DNA of 64,000 nt, taken from positions 116,312 through 180,311 of the forward strand of contig CALLWB010000030.1 in the NCBI GenBank assembly GCA_938016265.1. The letters run 5' to 3'. The notes beneath the pieces are model-generated. The model saw only the letters and a list, made by a program, of their open reading frames with translations. It was not told the DNA's origin and did no database searches. The first letter of the stretch is position 1; every line of letters starts with the position of its first letter. Origin of the DNA: an uncultured Saprospiraceae bacterium (GTDB lineage: Bacteria; Bacteroidota; Bacteroidia; Chitinophagales; Saprospiraceae). Below, one piece after another: positions 1 through 8,060 of the stretch. The position numbers were made by a program, and so were the translations under genes.

Positions 1-333
1 CAAGGCATAACCCTTACTAGTCGATTGGTGGAAACTGCAGACGAATTGGTGTATGAGTCAGATGCTACCTATGATGGTGAACTAGGGACAAATGTCATTA
101 CTAAATACTCAATGGACGGTAGCTTGGCCAACAATATCATCGCACAAGGTGTAGTCAGTTTCAAACAATTGGCCATTCTAAAACTTATCAGCCTGAGAAA
201 TAGCTTGATCGAATCCTTAAAAGCCGAAGGAAAAATTATTCCTAAAGATAGTATTCGTTTAATTCTGGTTACCGAACAAGATATTGACCAGGAAGAAACA
301 ATGATCGAAGTTTTCTTAAAGACGGAGGAATAA
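1..333 (+). CDS. C-terminal end of an unrecognised protein (partial)
   Basis: The frame is open from the first base and ends at TAA 331-333, so this is the last 110 codons of a gene starting before the window. I do not recognise the family. What can be seen is a soluble, acidic, helix-prone tail (GVVSFKQLAILKL, then charged helices) with no membrane segment and no sorting signal. The TTG at 25 is not a convincing start because the frame continues upstream. A rho-independent terminator follows 20 bases after the stop, so this gene ends its transcription unit. Confidence 0.6.
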   Translation, partial: QGITLTSRLVETADELVYESDATYDGELGTNVITKYSMDGSLANNIIAQGVVSFKQLAILKLISLRNSLIESLKAEGKIIPKDSIRLILVTEQDIDQEETMIEVFLKTEE

Positions 334-353
334 ATTGAAGACAAAAGAATAAT

Positions 354-391
354 AAATGGTCCTGCGAAGCAAATTTGTAGGACCATTTTTT
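354..391 (+). terminator. Rho-independent terminator after the first gene
   Basis: A 10-bp perfect stem (354-363 paired with 379-388, core ATGGTCCT/AGGACCAT) closes a 15-base loop and runs into a T tract ending at 391. It lies directly after the stop at 333. It also contains the in-frame ATG at 356 that would extend the next protein, which argues against that upstream start. Confidence 0.8.
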
Positions 392-445
392 GTAGATTGT
401 CGCTCAAATTGCCAGCCAGTTCTTCAAAATATATTAGATTGCGAT

Positions 446-1309
446 ATGAAACCAATTTCAGATTTATTAAAAATTCTAGAACTCGATCAACTCACTGAAA
501 CCCGGTTTAGAGGAGAAAGTAAGGACATTGGGAGTAAGTACATATTTGGAGGTCAGGTACTCGCTCAAGGACTCAATGCAGCAACAAGAACAGTTCCTGA
601 AGGACGATGCGTACATTCCCTCCATGGGTATTTTATATTGCCAGGGGATCTTAAAACCCCTATCGAATATGAAGTAGATTTGATCCGGGATGGTCGAAGT
701 TTTACAACAAGAAGGGTCGTCGCATTCCAAAAGGAAAAAGCCATTTTTAATATGTCAGCTTCTTTCCAAAAAGAAGAAGAAGGATTAGATCATCAGATCG
801 AAATGCTCAACGTCCCACCACCCGACTCCCTGACGTCCTTTATAGAGTTGGCAAAGAAGTACGCAAAGATGCTCAATATTAAGCCAACAGGTTTGTTTGC
901 AGAGGACAGTCCCATCGACATTCGACCAGTAGAAAATATCAATTTTCTCGCACCAGGTAAGCGACCTCCATTTCGACATCTATGGTTTCGGTCTAATGGG
1001 AAAATGGACGACTTGAAGAATATGCATCGATACGTATTAGCCTATGCTTCAGATTTTAATTTATTGATAACTGCTTTGCAGCCCCATGGGGTCTCTTTTT
1101 TTAACAAGCACCTTCAAATTGCCAGTCTTGATCATGCAATATGGATCCATCGGGATTTTAGAGCCGACGAGTGGTTGCTTTACGCAATTGATAGCCCTAG
1201 TGCTTCAAATGCAAGAGGCTTTTGTAGAGGGAGTATCTTCAATAGGGAAGGCCAATTAGTTGCTTCTGTCGCTCAGGAGGGTCTGATCAGACTGCATCCC
1301 GAAAAATAA
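446..1309 (+). CDS. tesB: Acyl-CoA thioesterase II (TesB-like)
   Basis: Predicted cytoplasmic thioesterase hydrolysing acyl-CoA to free fatty acid and CoA. The 287-residue length matches E. coli TesB (about 286). Visible family features are the double-hotdog signatures SLHGYFILPGD and GRSFTTRRV in the first half. The C-terminal half has an Asp (SLDHAIWIHR), a Ser/Thr region (YAIDSPSASN) and a Gln (VASVAQEGLIR) matching the Asp-Thr-Gln catalytic arrangement of the family. The frame is open up to an ATG at 356, but those codons encode a terminator hairpin, so the ATG at 446 is chosen. moeA follows after 6 bases, so the two are probably co-transcribed, although the pathways are unrelated. Confidence 0.92.
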   Translation: MKPISDLLKILELDQLTETRFRGESKDIGSKYIFGGQVLAQGLNAATRTVPEGRCVHSLHGYFILPGDLKTPIEYEVDLIRDGRSFTTRRVVAFQKEKAIFNMSASFQKEEEGLDHQIEMLNVPPPDSLTSFIELAKKYAKMLNIKPTGLFAEDSPIDIRPVENINFLAPGKRPPFRHLWFRSNGKMDDLKNMHRYVLAYASDFNLLITALQPHGVSFFNKHLQIASLDHAIWIHRDFRADEWLLYAIDSPSASNARGFCRGSIFNREGQLVASVAQEGLIRLHPEK

Positions 1310-1315
1310 TCGACT

Positions 1316-2512
1316 ATGATAAGTGTACAAGAGGCAGATATTCTCATCAAAAAACAGCAGTTGCACTTGCCACTTGAATCCGTCAGCTTAGCTGATTCGG
1401 TAGGTAGAGTATTGCGGGAGCCGTTAGTTGCTGACAGGGATTTTCCTCCTTTTGATCGGGTGACAATGGATGGCGTGGCGATTAGGTATAGTGCTTTCGC
1501 GAATGGGACGCGGTCCTTTCCGGTGGATGGTGTTGGGGCAGCTGGAGCACCGCAAATTCAACTAAATAAGGAAGAACATTGTTTGGAAATAATGACGGGG
1601 GCGGTGCTTCCAAAAGGGACTGACACAGTGATTCGATATGAAGATGTGGAGATCAATTCTGGTGTTGCTACTTTGCAAGTTGACCAGATTAGGCAAGGGC
1701 AAAACATTCACTGCCAAGGAGAAGATCGTCAAAAAAATAGCTTAATCGTGCAGGTCGGCGTGCAGATATCTCCGGCAGAGATTGCTATTGCAGCCACCAT
1801 TGGCAAAGATCAATTGTTGGTGTCCGCGTTGCCCAAAGTGGCGGTCATTTCTACTGGCGACGAATTGGTGAAGGTATCTGATTTACCAGCTCCCCACCAA
1901 ATTCGAAGCTCTAATGCCGCGATGATAAAAGCCTCCTTAGAAATCTTAAAAATCAAGGCGCACTTGTTTCATCTACCCGATGAACCAGCATCTATTGAGA
2001 CGCGTTTGAATCAACTTTTGATTGATTTTGATGTATTGATATTAAGTGGGGGCGTCTCCAAAGGGAAGTTTGATTTTTTGCCTGAAGTGTTGGCTAAGCT
2101 TAGTGTGCAGAAACACTTTCATAAAGTAAAACAACGGCCTGGGAAGCCATTTTGGTTTGGCTCTAAGGAGGGAGTAGCGGTGGTTTTTGCGTTGCCGGGT
2201 AATCCGGTGTCTTCTTTTTCTTGTTTGCAGCGGTATGTTTGTCCGTGGTTGTCGACGCAGTTAGGAATAACCTCTAGGGGAATGGCGTATGCAAAACTAA
2301 CAGATGAGGTAAATTTCAAACCTGATTTAACCTATTTTGTCCCTGTAAAATTGTCCTCTGCTACCAACGGAAGCCTACTCGCAAAACCTATAAAAGGAAA
2401 CGGCTCTGGCGATCTGGCCAATCTGACAAATGCAGATGGGTTTATTGAATTGCCAGCTGGGAAAACTACCTATGATGCAGGGCAAGCTTACTTCTATTAT
2501 CCCTATCGCTAA
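1316..2512 (+). CDS. moeA: Molybdopterin molybdenumtransferase MoeA
   Basis: Inserts molybdate into adenylylated molybdopterin to form molybdenum cofactor. At 398 residues it has the usual MoeA length. The N-terminal region (DRDFPPFDRVTMDG) is the family hallmark. The MPT-binding domain carries STGDELV, LSGGVSKGKFDF and ALPGNPVSSF, and the C-terminal beta domain is present. It begins 6 bases after tesB. The next gene encodes MobA, giving two consecutive steps of cofactor synthesis side by side. No molybdoenzyme or molybdate transporter lies inside the window. Confidence 0.95.
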   Translation: MISVQEADILIKKQQLHLPLESVSLADSVGRVLREPLVADRDFPPFDRVTMDGVAIRYSAFANGTRSFPVDGVGAAGAPQIQLNKEEHCLEIMTGAVLPKGTDTVIRYEDVEINSGVATLQVDQIRQGQNIHCQGEDRQKNSLIVQVGVQISPAEIAIAATIGKDQLLVSALPKVAVISTGDELVKVSDLPAPHQIRSSNAAMIKASLEILKIKAHLFHLPDEPASIETRLNQLLIDFDVLILSGGVSKGKFDFLPEVLAKLSVQKHFHKVKQRPGKPFWFGSKEGVAVVFALPGNPVSSFSCLQRYVCPWLSTQLGITSRGMAYAKLTDEVNFKPDLTYFVPVKLSSATNGSLLAKPIKGNGSGDLANLTNADGFIELPAGKTTYDAGQAYFYYPYR

Positions 2513-2590
2513 AAACAGAAATATAGTTGAATAAAATTTCAAGTAAAAAATATTCTCACATTCACCTATTTTCGCATTAATTAAAATACT

Positions 2591-3724
2591 ATGGCTCATC
2601 AAAAACATGCAAAACTAAAACGGCCGGCTTTCGGAAATTTTGGAAGGAATGAATGGGCCATTATTGGAACCCCTTGCGGCAACCTAAAAAGAATCGCCTT
2701 TGAAGTAACCAAGGCACTAAGCAAGCACTACAAAGTGGCTTATCTCGATGCAGATCATAAGGAAGCATCGTCAGAAGGATCATTAAAGTTTGGTGCAAAC
2801 CTAGAGGCTACCGACAAGATCAGCCACCATCGTCTAGACTTTATAGAGCAACCAAACAACTTCCAGTGGAGGCAAACTTTTAATCTGCAGGACCTCGTTT
2901 TAGTAAATGGGAATCATTTTAAAGCGAACCAGCAAATCGTCGTTATAGATCCAAGAAAAGAAGATTCCTTAAAAAGGAAGTTAGATCGTTTGACGGATGT
3001 GAAAATGTTGCTGCTAGAGGGGGACGCTCCAATACCCGATTTCCTGAAAAACCATATCCCCGACATCGACCAGTTACCAATATTCCAAACAACAGATACC
3101 CAGAAAGTAGCCGATTATATCCAAGCAGCAATGATGGGAAAAACGCCTATTGTAAAAGGGGTAGTCCTTGCAGGTGGCAAAAGTCAACGGATGGGAACAG
3201 ACAAGGGAGCGCTTGACTATCATGGTGTTCCACAGCGGGATTATCTGATGGGATTGATGTCGGAATGTTGTGAGGCGGTTTACCTTTCTTGTAGGGAGGA
3301 GCAAGTCGCTGAATTTAGTAGGAGTCATGCTGTATTGTCTGACAAATTTGTAGGCCTTGGTCCTTTTGGTGCTATTCTGACCGCTTTTCAGGAAGATCCA
3401 GATGCTGCTTGGTTGGTAGTCGCCTGTGATATGCCCTTTGTGGATGCCAATGTCTTGGAATACCTCCTTCAAAACCGATCCGTTTCAGAGATAGCTACCG
3501 CATTTCATAACAAAGAAACAGGGTTTCCTGATCCGCTGATTGCTGTTTGGGAACCCAGAAGCTACCCAATTCTTCTACAGTTTTTGTCAATGGGATACAG
3601 CTGTCCAAGGAAAGTACTGATCAATTCCTCAATAAAAGAAGTCCAACCACAACACGAACAAACCCTCAGAAATGCCAACACACCAGAAGACTATAAAGAG
3701 ATAAAAGATCATTTATTAAAATAA
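2591..3724 (+). CDS. mobA: MobB-like/MobA fusion: molybdenum cofactor guanylyltransferase with N-terminal degenerate P-loop domain
   Basis: The C-terminal half (from about residue 188) is a MobA nucleotidyltransferase, with VVLAGGKSQRMGTDKG as the GTP-binding signature followed by LSDKFVGLGPFGA and VACDMPFVD. It would transfer GMP to molybdopterin. The N-terminal ~185 residues resemble a MobB-type GTPase fold: an initial strand and a loop (IIGTPCGNLKR) where the Walker A motif would be, but without the GKT/GKS. The N-terminal domain is therefore probably not a working NTPase. Total length of 377 is about twice a stand-alone MobA (~190). It lies 78 bases downstream of moeA on the same strand. 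The MobA part is certain; the MobB origin of the first half is inferred from position and the loop. Confidence 0.85.
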   Translation: MAHQKHAKLKRPAFGNFGRNEWAIIGTPCGNLKRIAFEVTKALSKHYKVAYLDADHKEASSEGSLKFGANLEATDKISHHRLDFIEQPNNFQWRQTFNLQDLVLVNGNHFKANQQIVVIDPRKEDSLKRKLDRLTDVKMLLLEGDAPIPDFLKNHIPDIDQLPIFQTTDTQKVADYIQAAMMGKTPIVKGVVLAGGKSQRMGTDKGALDYHGVPQRDYLMGLMSECCEAVYLSCREEQVAEFSRSHAVLSDKFVGLGPFGAILTAFQEDPDAAWLVVACDMPFVDANVLEYLLQNRSVSEIATAFHNKETGFPDPLIAVWEPRSYPILLQFLSMGYSCPRKVLINSSIKEVQPQHEQTLRNANTPEDYKEIKDHLLK

Positions 3725-3761
3725 TATTTGAAAATAATAATAAATTCACGTTCATTTATAG

Positions 3762-3790
3762 AAGGTCCTTAAACGGACGCCTCTTTTTTT
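3762..3790 (+). terminator. Probable terminator after mobA
   Basis: An imperfect hairpin (AGGTCC … GGACGCCT, with a two-base bulge) is followed by a run of seven T's. It sits between mobA and fhs, separating the Moco genes from fhs. Confidence 0.5.
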
Positions 3791-3815
3791 GTAATAACGC
3801 ATTCAAACACCCACC

Positions 3816-5483
3816 ATGACAGACATCGAAATCGCCCAGAAAGCAACCATGAAACCGGTTGTAGAAATTGCAAAACAACTACAACTTGAAGATGATGATT
3901 TGATACTTTACGGCAAGTACAAGGCAAAATTGAAGTTGTCCTTAATCGAGGAAGAGAAGGTACAGGCGAGCAATCTGATTTTAGTATCTGCTATCTCTCC
4001 TACGCCTGCTGGTGAAGGAAAAACGACCACCTCTATCGGATTGTCGCAGGCGATGAATAAAATAGGACTCAACACAACTGTTGTGCTTAGAGAACCTTCT
4101 CTTGGGCCAGTGTTTGGGATGAAAGGAGGTGCAGCAGGAGGCGGCTACTCGCAGGTCTTGCCAATGGAAGACATCAATTTGCATTTTACTGGTGATTTTT
4201 CTGCGATCGAGAAAGCGCACAATTTGCTTTCTGCTTTGATAGACAATAACATTCAAAGTAAAACAAGATCCATAAACCTCGACCCAAGAACAGTTAGCTG
4301 GAAACGAGTGATGGATATGAACGACCGATCCTTGAGAAATGTGGTGGTCGGACTTGGTGGTACTGGGTCAGGAATACCAAGAGAAACAGGGTTTGATATT
4401 ACTGCGGCTTCAGAGATCATGGCGATCTTATGCCTGACAACTGGATTGGTAGATCTTAAAGAACGATTAGGAAATATTTTTGTTGGGTTCAAATTTGATA
4501 AAACACCTGTCTATGCCAGAGATCTGAATGCACAAGGAGCAATGGCGGCCTTATTGAAGGATGCGATCCAACCCAATTTGGTGCAAACGATTGAGGGAAC
4601 ACCTGCCATTATTCACGGAGGGCCGTTTGCAAACATTGCACAGGGAACCAACTCCGTGTTAGCTACTAAAATGGGATTATCTTTGTCTGACTACGTAGTG
4701 ACGGAAGCAGGATTTGGGTTCGATCTAGGCGCAGAAAAATTTCTGGACATCAAATGCCAATCTGCTAATTTATCGCCAAAAGCAATTGTCCTAGTAGCAA
4801 CGATCCGCGCACTTAAATACCATGGCGGAGCTGCGCTGGACAGTCTGAAAGAACCAAATCCTGAAGCTGTAAAAAAGGGATTGGTCAACATGGAAAAACA
4901 CCTTGAAAACATAGGTCAGTTTAATGTAGCTCCTGTTGTCGCAATCAATCGATTTACGACTGATACGGATGAAGAGGTGCAAGCGGTTGTCGATCGATGC
5001 AAAGCGCTGGGGATTGATGCTGTGCCTATTGAGGTTTGGGCTAAGGGAGGAGATGGTGCACTTGAGTTGGCAAAGGCGGTAGGCCAAAAGGTAGCGAATT
5101 GTACTTCTAAGTTTACGCCCTTGTACGATTGGGCATGGCCAGTTCAAAAGAAAATAGAAACGATTGCCAAAAAGATATATGGTGCTGGAGCGATTGACTA
5201 TTCGTCACAAGCAAAACGAGATTTAAGGAAAATTGGACGATTGGGATTGGATCATTTGCCGGTTTGTATTGCCAAGACTCAAAAATCGTTGTCCGACAAT
5301 CCTAAATTGTTAGGTCGCCCCAAGGACTTTGTAGTTACAGTTCGGCAAATTGAAATTGCAGCGGGGGCTGGTTTTTTGATCCCGATAACCGGGGATATTC
5401 TTCGGATGCCTGGACTTCCTGCAACTCCAAGTGCGGAACGGATTGATATCGATGAAAATGGGAATATTACTGGCTTGTTTTAG
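3816..5483 (+). CDS. fhs: Formate–tetrahydrofolate ligase
   Basis: ATP-dependent ligation of formate to THF to give 10-formyl-THF in cytoplasmic one-carbon metabolism. The 555-residue length is normal for the family. The P-loop TPAGEGKTTTSIGL (about residue 66) and REPSLGPVFGMKGGAAGGG are diagnostic. The ATG at 3816 is used; there is no alternative upstream in frame. The gene stands alone, flanked by a terminator-like hairpin upstream and a hairpin repeat element downstream. Confidence 0.96.
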   Translation: MTDIEIAQKATMKPVVEIAKQLQLEDDDLILYGKYKAKLKLSLIEEEKVQASNLILVSAISPTPAGEGKTTTSIGLSQAMNKIGLNTTVVLREPSLGPVFGMKGGAAGGGYSQVLPMEDINLHFTGDFSAIEKAHNLLSALIDNNIQSKTRSINLDPRTVSWKRVMDMNDRSLRNVVVGLGGTGSGIPRETGFDITAASEIMAILCLTTGLVDLKERLGNIFVGFKFDKTPVYARDLNAQGAMAALLKDAIQPNLVQTIEGTPAIIHGGPFANIAQGTNSVLATKMGLSLSDYVVTEAGFGFDLGAEKFLDIKCQSANLSPKAIVLVATIRALKYHGGAALDSLKEPNPEAVKKGLVNMEKHLENIGQFNVAPVVAINRFTTDTDEEVQAVVDRCKALGIDAVPIEVWAKGGDGALELAKAVGQKVANCTSKFTPLYDWAWPVQKKIETIAKKIYGAGAIDYSSQAKRDLRKIGRLGLDHLPVCIAKTQKSLSDNPKLLGRPKDFVVTVRQIEIAAGAGFLIPITGDILRMPGLPATPSAERIDIDENGNITGLF

Positions 5484-5600
5484 TTGGTGAGGTAGAGATA
5501 CTTTTTGCTGGTGCAAAACGGAGAGTAGAGGGACGACGGATAATGTAGAGATACGCAAAGATACGGGCTACATCTACTTTAGCCTCTATCTAATCTGTTA
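5484..5600. repeat. Intergenic GGTAGA/hairpin repeat element (family 2), copy 1
   Basis: A segment containing GGTAGAGATACT, a hairpin TTTTGC (5503-5508) / GCAAAA (5513-5518) with a 4-base loop, then GTAGAGGGACG and GTAGAGATACG. The same layout (GGTAGA-type motif, TTTTGC…GCAAAA hairpin, GGGAC motif) recurs near 10.9, 13.0, 18.36 and 41.5 kb. It directly follows fhs. No coding capacity is seen. Confidence 0.5.
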
Positions 5601-5624
5601 GCACAAATCTTTAAAATCAATAAA

Positions 5625-6272
5625 ATGGCACATTTCGGAAGTAATCCAAATGAAATAATAAAGAACCATGTAATTTGGTCGATGGGCTTAGGTCTGATAC
5701 CAATTCCTGGAGTAGACGTGCTGGGCGTTTCTTTGGTCCAACTGGATATGCTCAAACAATTGGCAAAGGCGTATGCCGTTGACTATGATGAAACTCAAGG
5801 GAAAGCACATATTTCAGCTATCGTTGCAACTTCTGTGGCAAGGATTGCTACCAGTGCAGTGAAGGTCATTCCTGTTGTAGGGACAATTTTAGGCGGTGGA
5901 GCTTCTGCGGTTTTTTCTGGTGCGTCCACTTACGCTTTGGGAGAGGTATTCAAAGATCATTTTAAAAATGGCGGGACATTCAATAATGTCAATCTCGATT
6001 TATTCAAAGAGAAATACAAGGAAACCTTTGAAAAAGGCAAAGAAGTAGCCGAAAGCCTGAGGAAAGAAAAGCAACAACGACAGGCAGACCGGATGTATCA
6101 AGAACGGATGCAAAAATCAGCCACCGAACAAGCGGCCGAAACAAAAAAATCCACCGCCATACAATCTATGGATGATAAGATTGACCAACTTTCTAAGTTC
6201 GCTGCCATGCGGGATCAAGGTGTCTTGAGCGAACAAGAGTTTGAACGAATGAAGAAAAAACTTTTTTCTTAG
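5625..6272 (+). CDS. DUF697/YcjF-like membrane protein with C-terminal SHOCT domain
   Basis: The N-terminal ~125 residues are hydrophobic and glycine-rich (GLGLIPIPGVDVLGVS, IPVVGTILGGGASAVFSGAS), the pattern of DUF697-type proteins often associated with GTPases or membrane organisation. A charged coiled-coil linker (about 135-180) follows. The last ~30 residues (IDQLSKFAAMRDQGVLSEQEF, then MKKKLF) match the SHOCT short C-terminal domain, thought to act in oligomerisation. The exact role is unknown. The next gene is a small soluble protein across a palindromic repeat, so an operon is not evident. Confidence 0.7.
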   Translation: MAHFGSNPNEIIKNHVIWSMGLGLIPIPGVDVLGVSLVQLDMLKQLAKAYAVDYDETQGKAHISAIVATSVARIATSAVKVIPVVGTILGGGASAVFSGASTYALGEVFKDHFKNGGTFNNVNLDLFKEKYKETFEKGKEVAESLRKEKQQRQADRMYQERMQKSATEQAAETKKSTAIQSMDDKIDQLSKFAAMRDQGVLSEQEFERMKKKLFS

Positions 6273-6378
6273 TTAATAAGTTACTAAGTATATTGAGTTG
6301 CTAAGTGCTGCACAGAAATACATTTCAAAAAATTTACTCAATAACCCAGTAATTCAATAACCTAATAACCAACCAACA
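6273..6378. repeat. AT-rich palindromic intergenic repeat (family 1), copy 1
   Basis: The left arm (AATAAGTTACTAAGTATATT…) and right arm (ACTCAATAACCCAGTAATTC…) are imperfect reverse complements built from TTATTGA/GTTACT-like heptamers, with a ~30-base centre. Similar arms occur at about 11.96, 15.2, 16.9, 28.9 and 39.2 kb. There is no open frame. Confidence 0.5.
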
Positions 6379-6669
6379 ATGTCACTAGCTGAACAACTAT
6401 ATGAGGAAGCCTGCGAGTTTCTTACCAAAGCGAATGCGGTCGATACCAATTTGCTCGAATCCAAGGAACTGGAGCTTCATAAGGAATACATTGCCTACTA
6501 TCAAACGATCAAAAATGAAATTGAGGCGGCTGGTCAATCGAAAAATACGGATACTCCTGAACAGGTAGCAAAACGGTTTATTGCACAGGGGATGTCTACG
6601 GAATTGATTATGCGTGCTACTGGTTTAAGTTGGCTGGTGGTGGAAGGGTTGCGGCCTAAGAAGAAGTAG
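6379..6669 (+). CDS. Small hypothetical protein with Rpn-type C-terminal helix-turn motif
   Basis: 96 residues, soluble, largely helical. The last third (KRFIAQGMSTELIMRATGLS) resembles the short motif that ends many PD-(D/E)XK 'Rpn/transposase-like' nucleases (KxLxxGxSxexIaeiTGLS). The nuclease domain itself is absent, so this is either a small protein sharing the motif or a remnant. The first 60 residues are an amphipathic helical region. It starts directly after a palindromic intergenic repeat. Function unknown. Confidence 0.55.
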   Translation: MSLAEQLYEEACEFLTKANAVDTNLLESKELELHKEYIAYYQTIKNEIEAAGQSKNTDTPEQVAKRFIAQGMSTELIMRATGLSWLVVEGLRPKKK

Positions 6670-6691
6670 TGCTTTTGTGTTTATCCCTAAA

Positions 6692-7522
6692 TCATTCTGG
6701 CAAAACAAATAGTTGTTTTTCAAATTGTAGATGGAAGCCAGATACTTTTTTTGATGTCAAATTGGAATATGATTCTTGCATAGATTCATTAGGGTGGAGG
6801 ATCGGATAGGTCCCAACTAAGTCATCTGATGCAAACTTATCCTCATCATAAAGTCGAACCTTAATGTGCTCGGAATGTAAGGCAATAATTGTAAACGAAG
6901 CGGGAGGAGCCAATAATGAATTTACATTTTTATCCGAGGGAGTTGTACTATAATTGCTCCCAACATAAATCCACCATTGCAAATCTGGAAGGGGATCATC
7001 TTTATTAAAAGTGGTTGGGCTGTCCCAGGTATCAATGCGCCTGTTTTCGGGACCAATTGGAGAAACTGTTCCTCCAGATAATTGAACAGTAATCTCGTAT
7101 CGCTTAGGCTGCTGTAGCACATAATCATGAGAACTTACGATTCGATGATATTCTTTTTCGTTTTTTTCAAATAGATAGACCACCAAATCTACCGTCACTT
7201 CATACTGTCCCTGATTTAGATTGATGTTTCTGATTGGAAGGAACAGGATTTTTCTTTTTGACTGACTATTGTAGGTGTAGAAGAGGACATTACGTTTAGT
7301 TCCTACTATGTTGTAATCCTTCGTTTTAATCTCTGCAGCAATCTCAGCACTCCAATCCGATTCTGAATTTGGATTAGGAAAACGATAATCAAAGTCGATT
7401 TCTAAATGCGATTTAGTAGTAGCGATTTTGACATTATTGATTTCAACTCCTGAAAGGTCTGGGTGCTGAGCAAATAGGAGTGTGCATGAAAACATAAAAA
7501 CAAAACAAAGGATGTTTTTCAT
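6692..7522 (-). CDS. Secreted protein with C2-like C-terminal region
   Basis: 276 residues with a clear N-terminal signal peptide (MKNILCFVFMFSCTLLFAQ, cleavage after FAQ), so exported. The middle is beta-rich without a recognised domain. Near the C-terminus, VRLYDEDKFASDDLVG has the spacing of the second calcium loop of a C2 domain (VxDxDxxxxDDxxG), and WWIYVGSN and SFTIIALHS precede it. A C2-like calcium-binding role is inferred from this motif only. Its 3' end faces the gene ending at 6669. Confidence 0.6.
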   Translation of the reverse strand: MKNILCFVFMFSCTLLFAQHPDLSGVEINNVKIATTKSHLEIDFDYRFPNPNSESDWSAEIAAEIKTKDYNIVGTKRNVLFYTYNSQSKRKILFLPIRNINLNQGQYEVTVDLVVYLFEKNEKEYHRIVSSHDYVLQQPKRYEITVQLSGGTVSPIGPENRRIDTWDSPTTFNKDDPLPDLQWWIYVGSNYSTTPSDKNVNSLLAPPASFTIIALHSEHIKVRLYDEDKFASDDLVGTYPILHPNESMQESYSNLTSKKVSGFHLQFEKQLFVLPE

Positions 7523-7551
7523 AAACTGACTACGTTAAAATCATTCTATCT

Positions 7552-7587
7552 CAAAAAAAAAGAGATCATCTATTACAGATAATCTCT
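7552..7587 (-). terminator. Terminator of tRNA-Met
   Basis: On the minus strand an 11-bp stem with one G·U pair (AGAGATTATCT/AGATGATCTCT, loop GTAAT) is followed by eight T's. It starts six bases after the tRNA 3' end, so it serves the tRNA gene. Confidence 0.85.
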
Positions 7588-7592
7588 CCAAG

Positions 7593-7666
7593 TAGCGCGA
7601 GGCAGGCTTGAACTGCCGACCTCAGCATTATGAATGCTGCGCTCTAACCAGCTGAGCTACCGCGCC
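7593..7666 (-). tRNA. tRNA-Met (CAT), elongator type
   Basis: The minus-strand cloverleaf is complete: a 7-bp acceptor stem (GGCGCGG/TCGCGCT, ending in two G·U pairs), D stem GCTC/GAGC, anticodon stem CAGCA/TGCTG with loop TTCATAA, and T stem GGCAG/CTGCC with loop TTCAAGC. The anticodon is CAT. There is no initiator-type C1·A72 mismatch and no run of three G:C pairs at the anticodon stem, so elongator Met is preferred; a lysidine-modified tRNA-Ile cannot be fully excluded. CCA is not encoded. A good -7 box lies about 43 bases upstream and a strong terminator follows. Confidence 0.95.
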
Positions 7667-7708
7667 ATTATTCTTGTCTTCATTGTCGCATACTGGTTTA
7701 TGCGGCTG

Positions 7709-7716
7709 CAAATATA
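7709..7716 (-). promoter_or_regulatory. -7 box (TATATTTG) upstream of tRNA-Met
   Basis: On the minus strand, TATATTTG matches the Bacteroidota -7 consensus TAnnTTTG exactly. It lies 43 bases before the mature tRNA 5' end, leaving room for a short 5' leader removed by RNase P. No clear TTTG -33 element was seen. Confidence 0.55.
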
Positions 7717-8006
7717 ATGTATTTTAGTGCATAGGGAAAAAATTTTAGTGAATTTTTATTAATTTTGTTTTATTCTTTCCAACAACCCATTCTGTATCAC
7801 TGCCTTTACAACATTATTGGCGTGAAAATTGGTTCCAATAAATTATCTTTTTTGCTTGATGTTAATCGATTTTGTTGAATTCTAGGTAGGAATTTGAAAA
7901 ATCGGACGGTGATGAATATAAATAATGTAATTTGCGAGCAGTTAGAGTAACAATGTCCTGTTTGTGGTCGTTAGATAAAATGGAAAGATGCAATGTTAGT
8001 TAGGAT
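7717..8006. other. Non-coding stretch between tRNA-Met and the LRR gene
   Basis: AT-rich. I find no open frame longer than a few dozen codons, no tRNA and no strong hairpin. Its right edge carries the promoter of the LRR gene. Confidence 0.5.
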
Positions 8007-8037
8007 TTTGGTAAATACTGATTATACTTTAAATTTG
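8007..8037 (+). promoter_or_regulatory. Bacteroidota-type promoter for the LRR gene
   Basis: TTTG at 8007-8010 and TAAATTTG at 8030-8037 match the -33/-7 consensus with a 19-base spacer. This predicts transcription starting near 8043 and a leader of under 20 bases before the ATG at 8061. Confidence 0.65.
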
Positions 8038-8060
8038 AGGCAGGGTTTAATACCAATTTG

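Noticed and set aside
356..445. N-terminal extension of the TesB frame
   Set aside because: The codons overlap a strong terminator hairpin and add no TesB-like residues; ATG 446 gives the family length.
3725..3815. Possible riboswitch before fhs
   Set aside because: The hairpin with T tract is better explained as a terminator and no conserved riboswitch core is visible in 90 bases.
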